NCBI RefSeq assembly: GCF_004353225.1
Contig: NZ_CP037934.1
Span: 1,178,001 to 1,242,000 of the forward strand
Direction of reading: 5' to 3'
Source of the DNA: Marinobacter sp. JH2
GTDB taxonomy: Bacteria > Pseudomonadota > Gammaproteobacteria > Pseudomonadales > Oleiphilaceae
DNA: 64,000 nt
The first letter of the stretch is position 1, and every line of letters starts with the position of its first letter. The position numbers were made by a program, and so were the translations under genes. The notes beneath the pieces were generated by a model, which searched no databases, had not been told where the DNA came from, and saw only the letters and a list, made by a program, of their open reading frames with translations. This document shows positions 19,335 to 28,954 of the stretch, piece after piece.

Positions 19335-20117
19335 TTATGAGTGGCGCCACTCGGGCCGACGTTTATCGAGAAACGCGGAAATACCTTCTTTCGCATCGTG
19401 TGAAACTGCATTGCGGGCCATGACTTCTGCGGTGTAGTCGTAAGCTTCGTTGAGCGGCATTTCCAGTTGACGGTAGAACGCGGTTTTACCCACGTTCAGC
19501 GTGTGGGCTGACTTTCCCACAATGGTCGCGGCCATGGTGTATACCGTTTCATCCAACAACTCCGGCGCTACAACTCGGTTCACGAGCCCAATCTGTTCGG
19601 CCCGTTCGGCGTCAATCATGTCGCCAGTGAGTAGCATCTCCATTGCATGCTTGCGAGATACGTTCCGTGACAACGCAACCATTGGCGTGGAGCAAAACAA
19701 ACCGATATTCACACCCGGTGTCGCGAACCGTGCACCTTTTTCTGCAACGGCCAAATCACAGCTAGCGACCAATTGGCAACCTGCTGCTGTAGCCACGCCG
19801 GCGACCCGTGCGATCACTGGTTGTGGCAAGTTAACGATTTGCTGCATGACCTCGCTACACTTTTCGAATAGCTCTTTTTGAAAAGCATGACTATCGAACT
19901 GACCCCGGATCTCCTTAAGGTCATGCCCGGCACAGAACACTTTGCCGGCCGCCGCCAGCACCACTACACGCGAGGCACCGTTCGCGGCGATCTCTGAAAG
20001 CGCATCGCCCAAAGCACGTAGCATATCTAAAGAGAGGCTATTGCGACGGTCCGGCTGGTTTAAGGTCAGTGTTGTGATGCCATTGTCATCCGTATTGAGT
20101 GTCAGCATATCTGGCAT
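19335..20117 (-). CDS. Enoyl-CoA hydratase/isomerase family protein (ECHDC3-like)
   Basis: A 260-aa crotonase-fold protein with the CoA oxyanion-hole segments AGHDLKE and AAGCQLVASCDLA. The catalytic glutamates of true enoyl-CoA hydratases are absent: Q replaces the first (GCQL rather than GCEL), and the second site reads PGVNIGLFCSTP. This, plus the C-terminal EGISAFLDKRRPEW block, resembles ECHDC3-type members, whose reaction is not settled. Start at 20117 (GGAG 9 bases upstream) rather than the longer open frame. Confidence 0.85.
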   Translation of the reverse strand: MPDMLTLNTDDNGITTLTLNQPDRRNSLSLDMLRALGDALSEIAANGASRVVVLAAAGKVFCAGHDLKEIRGQFDSHAFQKELFEKCSEVMQQIVNLPQPVIARVAGVATAAGCQLVASCDLAVAEKGARFATPGVNIGLFCSTPMVALSRNVSRKHAMEMLLTGDMIDAERAEQIGLVNRVVAPELLDETVYTMAATIVGKSAHTLNVGKTAFYRQLEMPLNEAYDYTAEVMARNAVSHDAKEGISAFLDKRRPEWRHS

Positions 20118-20300
20118 AACCGGTATCTCCAAATGCGTAATTGTTATGAAAGACCTAGTATCAGGCAAGTCGATTCGACTGTCGAATAATAGCGGAAACA
20201 CGGGATTTTCCTATACTCTAAGGATCATCTAGTTCCTTGATAAATCGCAAAATTCGTTAAGATAAACCTTGATTCGTGCGTTGGTTGTTGGGAGAAGAAC

Positions 20301-21734
20301 GTGTTTTTACTGAAACGCAAAGGTAACCATCGCTTACAACTGACTCGCACGGTGTCAGAACCGGGGCGCTATCAGGTAGACCTGTATCTGTTCACCCCGC
20401 ACGAAGATAGCCTGACCGCCTGGACGCTTTCAGAACAGCAATTTCTGTTCACATCCATTGAGCACCGGTTCAGTTTGCTGGGCCTGCCCGAGCAGGATCG
20501 TATCGGCAAATCCAACCAAGCCTTCGCCCTGCTCTCGCCTCATTACGAGATCACCTTTGGCTCCTGGCTATTCCAATACCGCGCTTCCATGGAAAGGCTG
20601 CGCCAGCAAATCGACAACTCTGGTCTGAGCGTTGACCTGATTAACCGAGCCCTTCGCCTAAGTCGTAACTTTGCTCAGCGTTTGCGGAACTCCTCCCCGG
20701 CAAAAAGCAGCCAACAACGCTACTACCGTCTGGCCGACATTTATTACTCGTGGCATACCGAACAGTTTTTGTTGGAATGTTTGGCGATGGAAGACTTTGA
20801 TGCGCTGGGGGAAGACATTCGTGAATCTGTGATCGCATTTCTTGAGCGGGAATACCAGCACCGCCAAGAACACGAGTACCAAAGCAGTTTCAAGGGTAAT
20901 GCGACACGGGTTTGGAACCGAATGGGCCTTTATCACCGACTGCTTGAATATCCCGTATTGCTTCGGCCTAAAGTTATTGAACTCGGCGAAGGCACCCGCA
21001 AAATCGTCAAGGCCGTTTCAACCACGCTCATCATGGCGCTGTTTACTTACATTCTGTTTAACACCCGAACAATCAGCGAACAGTTGTCACTCAGCCTATT
21101 ATTTGGCATTGCACTGATCTACGCCGCCCGTGATTTGTTGCGTGACGATATGATCAGCGCCATCACCCGTTGGATACGCAAAGGCAAACCTCGTTGGAAA
21201 ATTCGCCTGCTAACGCCCTACACTAGTAAACCTTTCGCGGGGAAACGCGTGTGGCTGGATTATCGAAAACGTGCAGACCTGCCCAAACAAGTAAAAGAGA
21301 GTTCAGGCAAATGGGTAACAAACGAAACCCAGCAAATCGTGTGCTATCGCTCAGTTACCTACTTTGATCATTCGGCACTTCAGAAAAGCCATCTTCAGGA
21401 ACGCCTGAGCTTGGATTGCGAAGCCTTGTGCGAAATGATTCAGCCCACAACCAATAAACTGTATACCTGGAGTGAAAAGGACGATTTTACCTCTGAGATT
21501 AAAGCGCATCCCATCGAGAAACAGCACGATTACGACCTGCTGCTGGTGTATTCACAGACCGGCCATGAACACTCGTCTGCCCAACGCTGGAGCCTTCGGT
21601 TGAGTAGTAGTGGTATTGTGGAGTGCGAAAAGAAGAAGGCGAATTGGCCCAAGCCAGAGGGCGAAGAAAAGGAACAGGATAAGAAGAAAAAAGACAAAGA
21701 GAAAAACAAAGAAAAGCGCCAAAGCAGCAACTGA
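20301..21734 (+). CDS. Hypothetical protein with two central membrane segments and a charged tail
   Basis: A 477-aa protein that I do not recognise. Residues 1-230 are soluble and rich in aromatic and charged residues. Two membrane segments at about 240-275 (VSTTLIMALFTYILF and LSLSLLFGIALIYAA) split it, and a second soluble domain follows. The last 30 residues are almost pure Lys/Glu/Asp. The GTG start is preceded by GGGAGAAG. It is a monocistronic gene by position. Confidence 0.65.
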   Translation: MFLLKRKGNHRLQLTRTVSEPGRYQVDLYLFTPHEDSLTAWTLSEQQFLFTSIEHRFSLLGLPEQDRIGKSNQAFALLSPHYEITFGSWLFQYRASMERLRQQIDNSGLSVDLINRALRLSRNFAQRLRNSSPAKSSQQRYYRLADIYYSWHTEQFLLECLAMEDFDALGEDIRESVIAFLEREYQHRQEHEYQSSFKGNATRVWNRMGLYHRLLEYPVLLRPKVIELGEGTRKIVKAVSTTLIMALFTYILFNTRTISEQLSLSLLFGIALIYAARDLLRDDMISAITRWIRKGKPRWKIRLLTPYTSKPFAGKRVWLDYRKRADLPKQVKESSGKWVTNETQQIVCYRSVTYFDHSALQKSHLQERLSLDCEALCEMIQPTTNKLYTWSEKDDFTSEIKAHPIEKQHDYDLLLVYSQTGHEHSSAQRWSLRLSSSGIVECEKKKANWPKPEGEEKEQDKKKKDKEKNKEKRQSSN

Positions 21735-21833
21735 GACGCGTGTCATTATCGGCTGCAGATAATGTAGCTAAAGTATACTATAAAGCCTCGTAGGGGCGCT
21801 GGACGCTGCTGCCGTGTCGTCAAAGGAATGTCC

Positions 21834-23063
21834 ATGTCAATCCAGCTTGATTTTCGCACCCTTAGCCTGACCTTGATGCTGTTCAGTATTGTGTTCGGGC
21901 TGGGCATGTTTGCTTACTCCAGAGAGCATGCCAAATTCTCCGGTATAAAAACGATTGGTACCGGTTATTTTCTGATTGGTGGCGGTTGCGTCCTGCTCGG
22001 CCTGCGTCATTTTATTCATGATTTTGCCTCCATTGTGCTTTCCAACCTGGCAATCATTATGGGTGTAATTCTGATCTACCGGGGACTGTTCCGATTTCTT
22101 GGTATTTCATTGCGTTTTGAGCGTTGGTTAAGCCCCGCCCTTTTGCTGTTTCTTGCACCGGTTTTGTATTTTTTTACGTTCCACGTTCCCGATGTAAGTC
22201 CTCGCATTCAGGCATTCTCAGCCACTTTTGCTGTCGCTTCTTTTATCGGTGCCTGGGGGCTATTACAACACCCTGAAACCCGAAGCCGTTCGGTCACAAG
22301 AATGCTTATTGGCATGTTTTTGATCGTGACTGCCTTTTTTATCTTCCGTGTGCTTTGGTCGTTTTATGACGTTCCGCCGGAGAACTTCATGAATGCCGGC
22401 TTGCTCAGTTCTCTGGCGGTAATCGCTGGTGAGTTTCTGGTTATTTTATCGTCGTTCGCCACGATTTGGATGGCTTCCGATGAACTGCAACATGAACTGT
22501 CAGAAATCGCCCGCGTCGACCCATTAACGGGGGCTTATAACCGACGGGCATTTGACGAAGCCTGTGAAATAGAGTTCAGCCGATCACTGCGTTCGGGCAG
22601 TGCGTTCACCATCATCATGTGCGATTTAGATCACTTTAAAAAAGTAAACGATCAGTACGGCCATCATGTAGGTGACCAGGTTCTTAAACGCTTCGCCGAC
22701 ATCCTCAGAGGTCGAGTCCGCAAACATGATGTAGTCGCTCGATTCGGTGGAGAAGAGTTTGTATTGCTATTGCCAAACAATAACACCGAGCAAGGAATGC
22801 ATGTTGCGGAGCAACTCAAAGCAAAAACGGCTGCAACCCAGATAGAACTCGGCCGTGATATAGACTTGGCGATATCAGCGAGTTTCGGAGTGGCCCAATA
22901 CTGTATTGGCGACCGCGAGTGGAGTGCAGTGCTGCATCGTGCCGATAATGCGCTTTATGCGGCCAAAAAACAGGGGCGAAATCGCGTTGTTGTATTGGCT
23001 TCAGCCAGCCAGAGCTTGGAAGCAGGTGCTGATGTGGATCCAACTACCCACTGCAATATCTAG
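21834..23063 (+). CDS. Membrane diguanylate cyclase (GGDEF)
   Basis: Makes cyclic di-GMP. The first 215 residues form about six to seven membrane segments acting as a sensor. The C-terminal GGDEF domain has the active-site variant GGEEF (RFGGEEFVLLLP) and the substrate segment DLDHFKKVND. An inhibitory I-site RKHD lies exactly five residues before GGEEF, so product inhibition is expected. No EAL domain. The ATG at 21834 has AAAGGA at good spacing; the ATG at 21828 lies too close to it. Confidence 0.92.
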   Translation: MSIQLDFRTLSLTLMLFSIVFGLGMFAYSREHAKFSGIKTIGTGYFLIGGGCVLLGLRHFIHDFASIVLSNLAIIMGVILIYRGLFRFLGISLRFERWLSPALLLFLAPVLYFFTFHVPDVSPRIQAFSATFAVASFIGAWGLLQHPETRSRSVTRMLIGMFLIVTAFFIFRVLWSFYDVPPENFMNAGLLSSLAVIAGEFLVILSSFATIWMASDELQHELSEIARVDPLTGAYNRRAFDEACEIEFSRSLRSGSAFTIIMCDLDHFKKVNDQYGHHVGDQVLKRFADILRGRVRKHDVVARFGGEEFVLLLPNNNTEQGMHVAEQLKAKTAATQIELGRDIDLAISASFGVAQYCIGDREWSAVLHRADNALYAAKKQGRNRVVVLASASQSLEAGADVDPTTHCNI

Positions 23064-23080
23064 CTAGGACTTTAAATTAT

Positions 23081-23097
23081 ACCTAGTTACACTAGGT
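23081..23097 (+). promoter_or_regulatory. Perfect inverted repeat covering the ribosome binding site of the TonB-dependent receptor
   Basis: ACCTAGT-TAC-ACTAGGT ends two bases before the ATG at 23100, and the only purine-rich site (AGG) lies in its right arm. It could be an operator or an mRNA hairpin hiding the ribosome binding site. Confidence 0.45.
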
Positions 23098-23099
23098 TT

Positions 23100-25148
23100 A
23101 TGAAAACTCTCAAATATCCCTCTGTTATCCTAAGTGGGCTGCTTGCTCCCACGATCACACCTACCGTTTACGCCCAGGCGCCTGCCGATATAGTGGTTAC
23201 TTCCCCGATATTGGAGCGCTCCCTACATGAAACCCCCGCTGCCTTATCGGTTGTTCGACAGGCCCCCATTCGGGAAGGTCAGCCGCGATTAAAACTAAAT
23301 GAGAGCCTTACCCAAGTGCCCGGGCTTTACATGCAAAATCATGAGAACTTTGCTCAAGGTGAACGCATCGCGATACGTGGGTTTGGGGCCCGAGCACCGT
23401 TCGGAGTTCGCGGCATTACCATTATGGTTGACGGCATTCCATACACCCTACCCGACGGGCAGGCACAACTAGACGCAATCGACCTTGATACCGCTAAGCG
23501 TATCGAAGTGATCAGAGGACCTGCTTCGGTTCTGTATGGCAATGCGGCGGGAGGTGTCATTAGTGTAACAACAGCCGATGGCCGTTCTCAGCCAGCCCAA
23601 ACATCGGTTCGAATGACAGGCGGCAGCCATAATTTCGGCAAACTTTCACTAACCAATAACGGCCAGGATGGCAGTTGGTCGCACAGTATAAGCGCCTCCG
23701 CACTTAACTATGAAGGTTATCGTGATCAGGCGAACGTTGAAAAATACTTGCTCAATACTATGCTGCGCCGCGAACTCGGAGACGATCGCTCTGTGACCGC
23801 TATCATCAACCTGCTACAGAACCCTCGCTCTGAAGATCCGGGAGCATTGACCGCTGAGCAAGTGAGAGAAGATAAATCCCAGGCAGGTAAATTCACCGAG
23901 AAGTTTGATACCGGGCAAACCGTCGATCAGCAAGTACTTGGCTTGCAGTATCAGGACCTATCCGCGGGGCCGGGTGAACTGCACGTAAATAGCTTTTACA
24001 TACGGCGTAATTTTGAGCAGCAGCTGCCCTACCCTGGTGATAGCCGAATAGATTATGACCGTGACTATTTCGGGGCGAGAGTTGATTATCGGCAGTCCCT
24101 TGAATTACGTGGACTACCTTTTCGCTACGTAGCCGGGGTAGAAGCACGGAAACAGCGAGATGACCGCATTCGCAGAGAAATGAGTTTCAGCGGTAATCTG
24201 CAAAACCTGACTGCAGACGAATTGCAAACCGCAACGGCGTTAGGCGTGTTTGCGCAAGGCGATCTAAATTTCACAGATCAATTGATGCTGTCCTTGGGTG
24301 GCCGCTTCGACCGAATTCGCATGACAGTTGATGACGATTTTGCATCGGATGGAGACCAAAGCGGGAAGCGGACGTTTCGTGAATGGAGCGGCTCTGCAGG
24401 TTTGAGCTATCAATACCTGAATGCTCATCAGGCCTACACCAATATCAGCACCGCGTTTGAAACGCCAACGTTCTCTGAGTTTGCCAATCCATCAGGGGTC
24501 GGCGGCTTGAACCCCGAAACCGAACCTCAAAAATCTCTGAATCATGAATTGGGTTTGCGTGGAGCATTCGATAACGGGATCGATTACGACCTTTCGCTTT
24601 TCTGGGTAGATGTTCGAGACGAACTCGTTCCTTATGAGCTGGAGGGACCGGATGACCGAACTTTCTATCGCAACGCCGGAGATACAATTCGCAAAGGCAT
24701 GGAGGCTTCCATTGGCTGGCTATTAACTCCGAGTTTGCGCCTAGACAGCGCACTGACCTTGGCGAGTTATAAATTTGAGGACTACCGCTCCGGGAGCGAA
24801 CGGTATGACGGTAACCGATTACCGGGGCTGCCCGAGGAGACGTGGAACAATCGCATTCAATGGCACGGTCTGCGGGGCAATTTTGCAGCACTGGATGCGC
24901 TCTACGTGGGCGATATGGTGGCCAATGACGGAAACGATGTAAAAGTCGACGATTACTGGCTGTTGAATGTGCGGGGCGGAACCAACCTGTACGCCGGCCA
25001 GAATCTCCTACTGAAGGGCTTTGTCGGCATACGAAATCTAACAGACAGAAACCATTTCGCTAATGTCCGTATAAACGCGAGTAATGATCGTTACTTTGAG
25101 CCCGAAGCCGGACGCACCTGGTACGCCGGGCTCGAATTTACTTTCTAA
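23100..25148 (+). CDS. pqqU: TonB-dependent outer-membrane receptor, PqqU-like
   Basis: A 682-aa receptor: signal peptide (cleavage about VYA-QAP), plug domain, then 22-strand barrel ending in aromatic Phe. The plug closely follows E. coli PqqU (YncD), the high-affinity PQQ receptor. Shared blocks are LNESLTQVPGLYMQN, RIAIRGFGARAPFGVRG, VDGIPYTLPDGQ, EVIRGPASVLYGNAAGGV, and at the C-terminus NDRYFEPEAGRTWYAG. It is convergent with a PQQ-dependent dehydrogenase, which fits PQQ uptake. Other siderophore-type ligands remain possible; the comparison is from memory, not a search. Confidence 0.8.
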   Translation: MKTLKYPSVILSGLLAPTITPTVYAQAPADIVVTSPILERSLHETPAALSVVRQAPIREGQPRLKLNESLTQVPGLYMQNHENFAQGERIAIRGFGARAPFGVRGITIMVDGIPYTLPDGQAQLDAIDLDTAKRIEVIRGPASVLYGNAAGGVISVTTADGRSQPAQTSVRMTGGSHNFGKLSLTNNGQDGSWSHSISASALNYEGYRDQANVEKYLLNTMLRRELGDDRSVTAIINLLQNPRSEDPGALTAEQVREDKSQAGKFTEKFDTGQTVDQQVLGLQYQDLSAGPGELHVNSFYIRRNFEQQLPYPGDSRIDYDRDYFGARVDYRQSLELRGLPFRYVAGVEARKQRDDRIRREMSFSGNLQNLTADELQTATALGVFAQGDLNFTDQLMLSLGGRFDRIRMTVDDDFASDGDQSGKRTFREWSGSAGLSYQYLNAHQAYTNISTAFETPTFSEFANPSGVGGLNPETEPQKSLNHELGLRGAFDNGIDYDLSLFWVDVRDELVPYELEGPDDRTFYRNAGDTIRKGMEASIGWLLTPSLRLDSALTLASYKFEDYRSGSERYDGNRLPGLPEETWNNRIQWHGLRGNFAALDALYVGDMVANDGNDVKVDDYWLLNVRGGTNLYAGQNLLLKGFVGIRNLTDRNHFANVRINASNDRYFEPEAGRTWYAGLEFTF

Positions 25149-25152
25149 AGCT

Positions 25153-25179
25153 CTAGCCCTAGCCTACCGGCAGGGCTAG
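25153..25179. terminator. Stem-loop between convergent genes
   Basis: CTAGCCCT pairs with AGGGCTAG around an 11-base loop, between the receptor stop and the dehydrogenase stop. It lacks a clear T-tract. Confidence 0.35.
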
Positions 25180-25189
25180 ATACATCAGA

Positions 25190-27526
25190 TCAAGGCAGCT
25201 TATAGGCAATCACGTAATCACCAAAGGTGGTTCCAATCGAACCGTGGCCTCCGGCGACGATAACCACCATTTGCTCCCCTTTACTGTTGAGGTACGTCAT
25301 CGGTGTCGCCTGTCCGCCTGCTGGCAGCCGTGTTTCCCAGATCTGTTTGCCTGTTGTCAGGTCATAGGCCCGGAGGTAGTCGTCTACCGACGCCGCCATG
25401 AAGGCCACACCACCAGCGGTGACAATGGGGCCACCAATTCCCGGCACACCCATCTCGATAGGCAATGGCAATGGGGTCATATCGTAAATGGTGCCATTTT
25501 TACGCTTCCAAACCACTTCGCCTGTGCGTAGATCCGCACCTGCCACATAGCCCCAAGGGGGCTGCTGACAAGGAATGCCCATGGGAGAGAGAAATGGCTT
25601 CATATCGACAGCATAAGGGGCCCCGGCATTTTCGTTCACACCTTGTTCACCTTGATTGGTCTCGCCAAGATCAGCTCCATCTTTGGGTACAAGCGTAGAG
25701 GTAAACGCTAAGTACAGCGGCATACCAAACATCACCTGTCGTTCAGGATCGACGGCTATACTGCCCCAGTTGAAGACACCGAAATTACCGGGGTAGACGA
25801 TCGTGCCTTGCTCTGAAGGCGGCGTATACTGACCCTCGTAATTCAGAGATCGGAATTTGATACGGCAGATCATCTGGTCTACCGCACTTGCACCCCACAT
25901 ATCCGCTTCGGTTAACTCGGGCGGCCGAAAGGAAAGACCGGATATCGGCTGAGTTTCGGCAGCGTAATCACCCTCAATCGTACCCTGCGGCGCTTTCAGT
26001 TCAGAAATCGGAATGATGGGTTCCCCGGTTTTCCGATTAAGAACATAAACGTCGCCTTGTTTCGTTGGAACGACCAGTGCAGGCTCCTTGCCGTTTTTAG
26101 TGTCCAAATCCACAAGGCTAGGCTGCGCTGGGGTATCCATGTCCCACAAATCGTGGTGAACAAATTGCTGCACCCAAGCAACCTTCCCGGTTTCTATGCT
26201 CAGAGCCACCACCGATGAGGCATATTTCTCATCATTTTCACTCCGGTACATACCCAACTGGTCAGGCACCCGATTACCCATCGGGAAGTAGATAAGCCCG
26301 AGTTCCTCATCTGCACTTGCAACCGCCCAGCTGTTTGGTGTGCTTGTACTGTAAGCTTCGCCCTCAGCAATCGGCGCAGTTTCTTCAGGGTTACCGGGAT
26401 CCCAGTTCCACTGCAACTCGCCGGTTTTAGCGTCGTACGCACGAATGACACCGGAGGGCGAGTTAATATCGTAGTTGTCGTTTACCGCACCTGCTACAAC
26501 AACCAAGCCATTGACAACCACGGGCGGCGACGTTGAATAATAAAAACCGGCCTGCTTGAACGGCATGTTATGCATCAAATCGAGAGAGCCGTCTTCGGCA
26601 AACCCGCTGCAACGCGCGCCTGACTCCGGATCCACAGCCAATAGACGCGCATCCGATGTCGGCATGAAGATCTGGGCATCACACTGCACGCTGGCCAGAT
26701 CCTCAGCAGGCTCTTTAATCAGCTGACCGTCTATCTCGTTGGTATCACCTTCAGACGGCGGAAGATACGATACGCCCCGGCAGGTCTGGTGCTGTCGCTG
26801 GCTTTCCATGGGAACGTTCGCATCATGGACCCACTGCTCCTCGCCTGTATCTGCATCCAATGCCACTAACCAATTATGCGGTGTACACAGAAACAGACTG
26901 TTACCTATTTTGATCGGTGTAGCTTCGTAAGTGATCTCACCCACGTCTTTTGGTAATTGCAGATCACCGGTCTGATACTGCCAGGCCTTTTCGAGGTTGC
27001 CGACGTTCTCAAGAGTAATCTGATCCAGCGGTGAATAACGTTGCCCGAAGTTGCTTCTCCCGTAGGCATGCCAGCTCTCATCATAGATGTCGCCCATTTC
27101 GGGATCGGCAGAAACAATCTGATCGTTAAGCTGACCATCAATCCGGTGCCGATCAAAGGCAAGGCTCGATACTGTGATCAGACCAACGACGACCCATACC
27201 GGAGCCAACACCATAATGCCGCCTCGCTGAGCTTTTGGCCCAGGAAACAGCAGCGGGATCGCAAGCAGTAGGAACACCCCTAGGCGTGAAGCCAACGGCC
27301 ACCAATCATGGCCGGACTCCCATAATGCCCAGATTGCTGTACCCGCCAGAAACGAAGCGTATACCCAACGAGCGACTGGCCTGCGCCCTTTAGATGCCAG
27401 TCCCGCGATGATGAGCGCTATACCTGCGATGGCGTAATACAGGCTGCCTCCCAGAGAGGCCAGCCACACACCACCGGCTAGTAACACTAAGCCTAGTAGT
27501 AACAATAAAATAGTGAATAGAATCAT
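25190..27526 (-). CDS. gcd: Membrane-bound PQQ-dependent glucose/quinate/shikimate-type dehydrogenase
   Basis: A 778-aa quinoprotein that oxidises a sugar or polyol in the periplasm and reduces ubiquinone. Residues 1-135 form five membrane segments, as in E. coli Gcd. The rest is an eight-bladed PQQ propeller with the conserved YSPLDQIT, CTPHNWLVALDADTG, HHDLWDMDTPAQPSL (catalytic Asp region) and the C-terminal GGHGSIGTTFGDYVIAYKLP block. GGAG lies about 10 bases before the ATG. No pqq biosynthesis gene is in this window, so cofactor may be imported by the PqqU-like receptor. The actual substrate is undecided. Confidence 0.93.
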   Translation of the reverse strand: MILFTILLLLLGLVLLAGGVWLASLGGSLYYAIAGIALIIAGLASKGRRPVARWVYASFLAGTAIWALWESGHDWWPLASRLGVFLLLAIPLLFPGPKAQRGGIMVLAPVWVVVGLITVSSLAFDRHRIDGQLNDQIVSADPEMGDIYDESWHAYGRSNFGQRYSPLDQITLENVGNLEKAWQYQTGDLQLPKDVGEITYEATPIKIGNSLFLCTPHNWLVALDADTGEEQWVHDANVPMESQRQHQTCRGVSYLPPSEGDTNEIDGQLIKEPAEDLASVQCDAQIFMPTSDARLLAVDPESGARCSGFAEDGSLDLMHNMPFKQAGFYYSTSPPVVVNGLVVVAGAVNDNYDINSPSGVIRAYDAKTGELQWNWDPGNPEETAPIAEGEAYSTSTPNSWAVASADEELGLIYFPMGNRVPDQLGMYRSENDEKYASSVVALSIETGKVAWVQQFVHHDLWDMDTPAQPSLVDLDTKNGKEPALVVPTKQGDVYVLNRKTGEPIIPISELKAPQGTIEGDYAAETQPISGLSFRPPELTEADMWGASAVDQMICRIKFRSLNYEGQYTPPSEQGTIVYPGNFGVFNWGSIAVDPERQVMFGMPLYLAFTSTLVPKDGADLGETNQGEQGVNENAGAPYAVDMKPFLSPMGIPCQQPPWGYVAGADLRTGEVVWKRKNGTIYDMTPLPLPIEMGVPGIGGPIVTAGGVAFMAASVDDYLRAYDLTTGKQIWETRLPAGGQATPMTYLNSKGEQMVVIVAGGHGSIGTTFGDYVIAYKLP

Positions 27527-27625
27527 TTAGTAAGCTCCATTGTTAGCTAGCTTCCCATGTTACGCAGACAAATTCACTGCGAAAAGGGAAGTTTTAAAAT
27601 GAAGCGGCGTAAACTCTGTATAGTT

Positions 27626-27946
27626 TTATTGCTTTTGTTCCAACCTGGCCTTTGCGGCCATATACACAGGCGTGCGCCCTACGTCTTCGTATATAGGCTC
27701 GCCCTCTTCGACTCGAATCACTTTATCGCCAGGAACATAGGGCATTTGCTCTTCTATCCCCAACAAGGTGGAGCTAATGAGATCGGCGAGTAAATCACTG
27801 GGCGGTAAGTCGTAGGTTTCGGCAAGCGCTTCTATTTTGATCAAGTCCGCCTTGTTGAGAACAACTTCGGTACTTACCTGTTCTTTGACTTGGCTGGAAT
27901 GTTGCTCCCAATCATCGAGCATGTTTTTGATTAAGTTGTTGGTCAT
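27626..27946 (-). CDS. Hypothetical protein (106 aa)
   Basis: A small acidic cytosolic protein. The N-terminal half is helical (NNLIKNMLDDWEQH), and the middle (LNKADLIKIEALAETYDLPPSDLLADLI) resembles a ribbon-helix-helix or antitoxin-like dimerisation segment. No partner toxin is visible beside it. Start at 27946 because TTGGAG sits 7-8 bases upstream. Function unknown. Confidence 0.6.
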   Translation of the reverse strand: MTNNLIKNMLDDWEQHSSQVKEQVSTEVVLNKADLIKIEALAETYDLPPSDLLADLISSTLLGIEEQMPYVPGDKVIRVEEGEPIYEDVGRTPVYMAAKARLEQKQ

Positions 27947-28053
27947 CTTGGACTCCAATTTCGTCAGGGTACCAGGGTGAACCGCGTCACCTAAAAGGTT
28001 AAAACAGCTCCTTTAAACAGCGTAGCACTGATTAGACAGAGCGGCCGTCGCCA

Positions 28054-28386
28054 TTATGTGGTGCGAGGTGCAAACATGATGATGGCCATACCTGTCAGCG
28101 CAACCGCTGAGCCAACGAAATCCCAAACCGTTGGACGGATGCCCTCCACTGTCCAAAGCCAGAGTATGGCCGTAAAAATATAAACGCCACCATATGCAGC
28201 ATAGACTCTGCCCGCTGCGGTCGGATGCAGGGACAGCAGCCAGGCAAATGCCGCAAGACTGAGCGCACCCGGCACCAAAAGCCAGATTGTTTTACCTTCA
28301 CGAAGCCAAAGATATGGCAAATAACAGCCCACAATTTCCGCCAACGCGGTGACTAGGAACAGGCCTACGGTTTTTAACTCAGACAA
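28054..28386 (-). CDS. YnfA/UPF0060 family small membrane protein
   Basis: A 110-aa four-helix membrane protein with the family blocks [33 protein letters not shown] and [17 protein letters not shown]. The family resembles small multidrug-resistance proteins. In metal-resistance islands it often travels with DUF3703, as here (69 bases downstream of it on the same strand). The start codon is TTG, with AAGGA about 13 bases upstream. Confidence 0.88.
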   Translation of the reverse strand: MSELKTVGLFLVTALAEIVGCYLPYLWLREGKTIWLLVPGALSLAAFAWLLSLHPTAAGRVYAAYGGVYIFTAILWLWTVEGIRPTVWDFVGSAVALTGMAIIMFAPRTT

Positions 28387-28454
28387 AAGAAACTAATCCT
28401 TAGGTCGATCTCGATTATTGTATGGGCCGACACTCTGCCGCTTGGCGACCATCG

Positions 28455-28823
28455 TCATTTGGAAACCTTCGCCTTTTGAATCATAGCTGCCAAATCTGGC
28501 CCGATTGGCATCGCTCTAAACGGGCTAACATTTGCGCCACCCGTATTGCCTGATGGGACCAAGCCAAATGCTGTTTTCGTCGCAGCGCCCACAATCCGAA
28601 AAGCCTGACCAACCGCCTCTCGGACTGAGCGATTCCGAACAGCCCACACTAGCATCAATATATGGACCTTAACGTGCCAGTACGTTGATTCTTGTCCTAT
28701 AACGTGCGACCGCTCTAGATAAGCAAATTCTTGCTGAGCATCACCGGCTAAATTTGCCCGCTTGGCATTCGCCAGCTCGCCTTCGACGTATGGAGCTATT
28801 CGTCGTGAAAAACCACCTTGCAT
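28455..28823 (-). CDS. DUF3703 family protein
   Basis: A 122-aa cytosolic protein with the family blocks FSRRIAPYVEGELANAKRA, YLERSHVIGQESTYWHVKVH and GNTGGANVSPFRAMPI. The family is found in mercury/cadmium and other metal-resistance clusters; its role is unknown. A strong GAGGAGGT site fixes the ATG at 28823, although the frame stays open upstream into the IS3 element. Its normal upstream partner has been cut off by the insertion, leaving about 100 bases of unexplained DNA (28824-28927). Confidence 0.85.
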   Translation of the reverse strand: MQGGFSRRIAPYVEGELANAKRANLAGDAQQEFAYLERSHVIGQESTYWHVKVHILMLVWAVRNRSVREAVGQAFRIVGAATKTAFGLVPSGNTGGANVSPFRAMPIGPDLAAMIQKAKVSK

Positions 28824-28954
28824 AGAGACCTCCTCAGAGGGGTAAAACGCCTGCAGCACGCACGGCTTTGCAGTGTAGGCGAAGCCGCAGCCCGTCAGAT
28901 GGACAGCCTTTAGGCCGGGACTGGTATTCCCCCAAATAATGAGACACGCTCCCA

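Noticed and set aside
21744-21761. ATTATC...GATAAT inverted repeat before the diguanylate cyclase
   Set aside because: Short, AT-rich and without a matching regulator pattern; could be chance.
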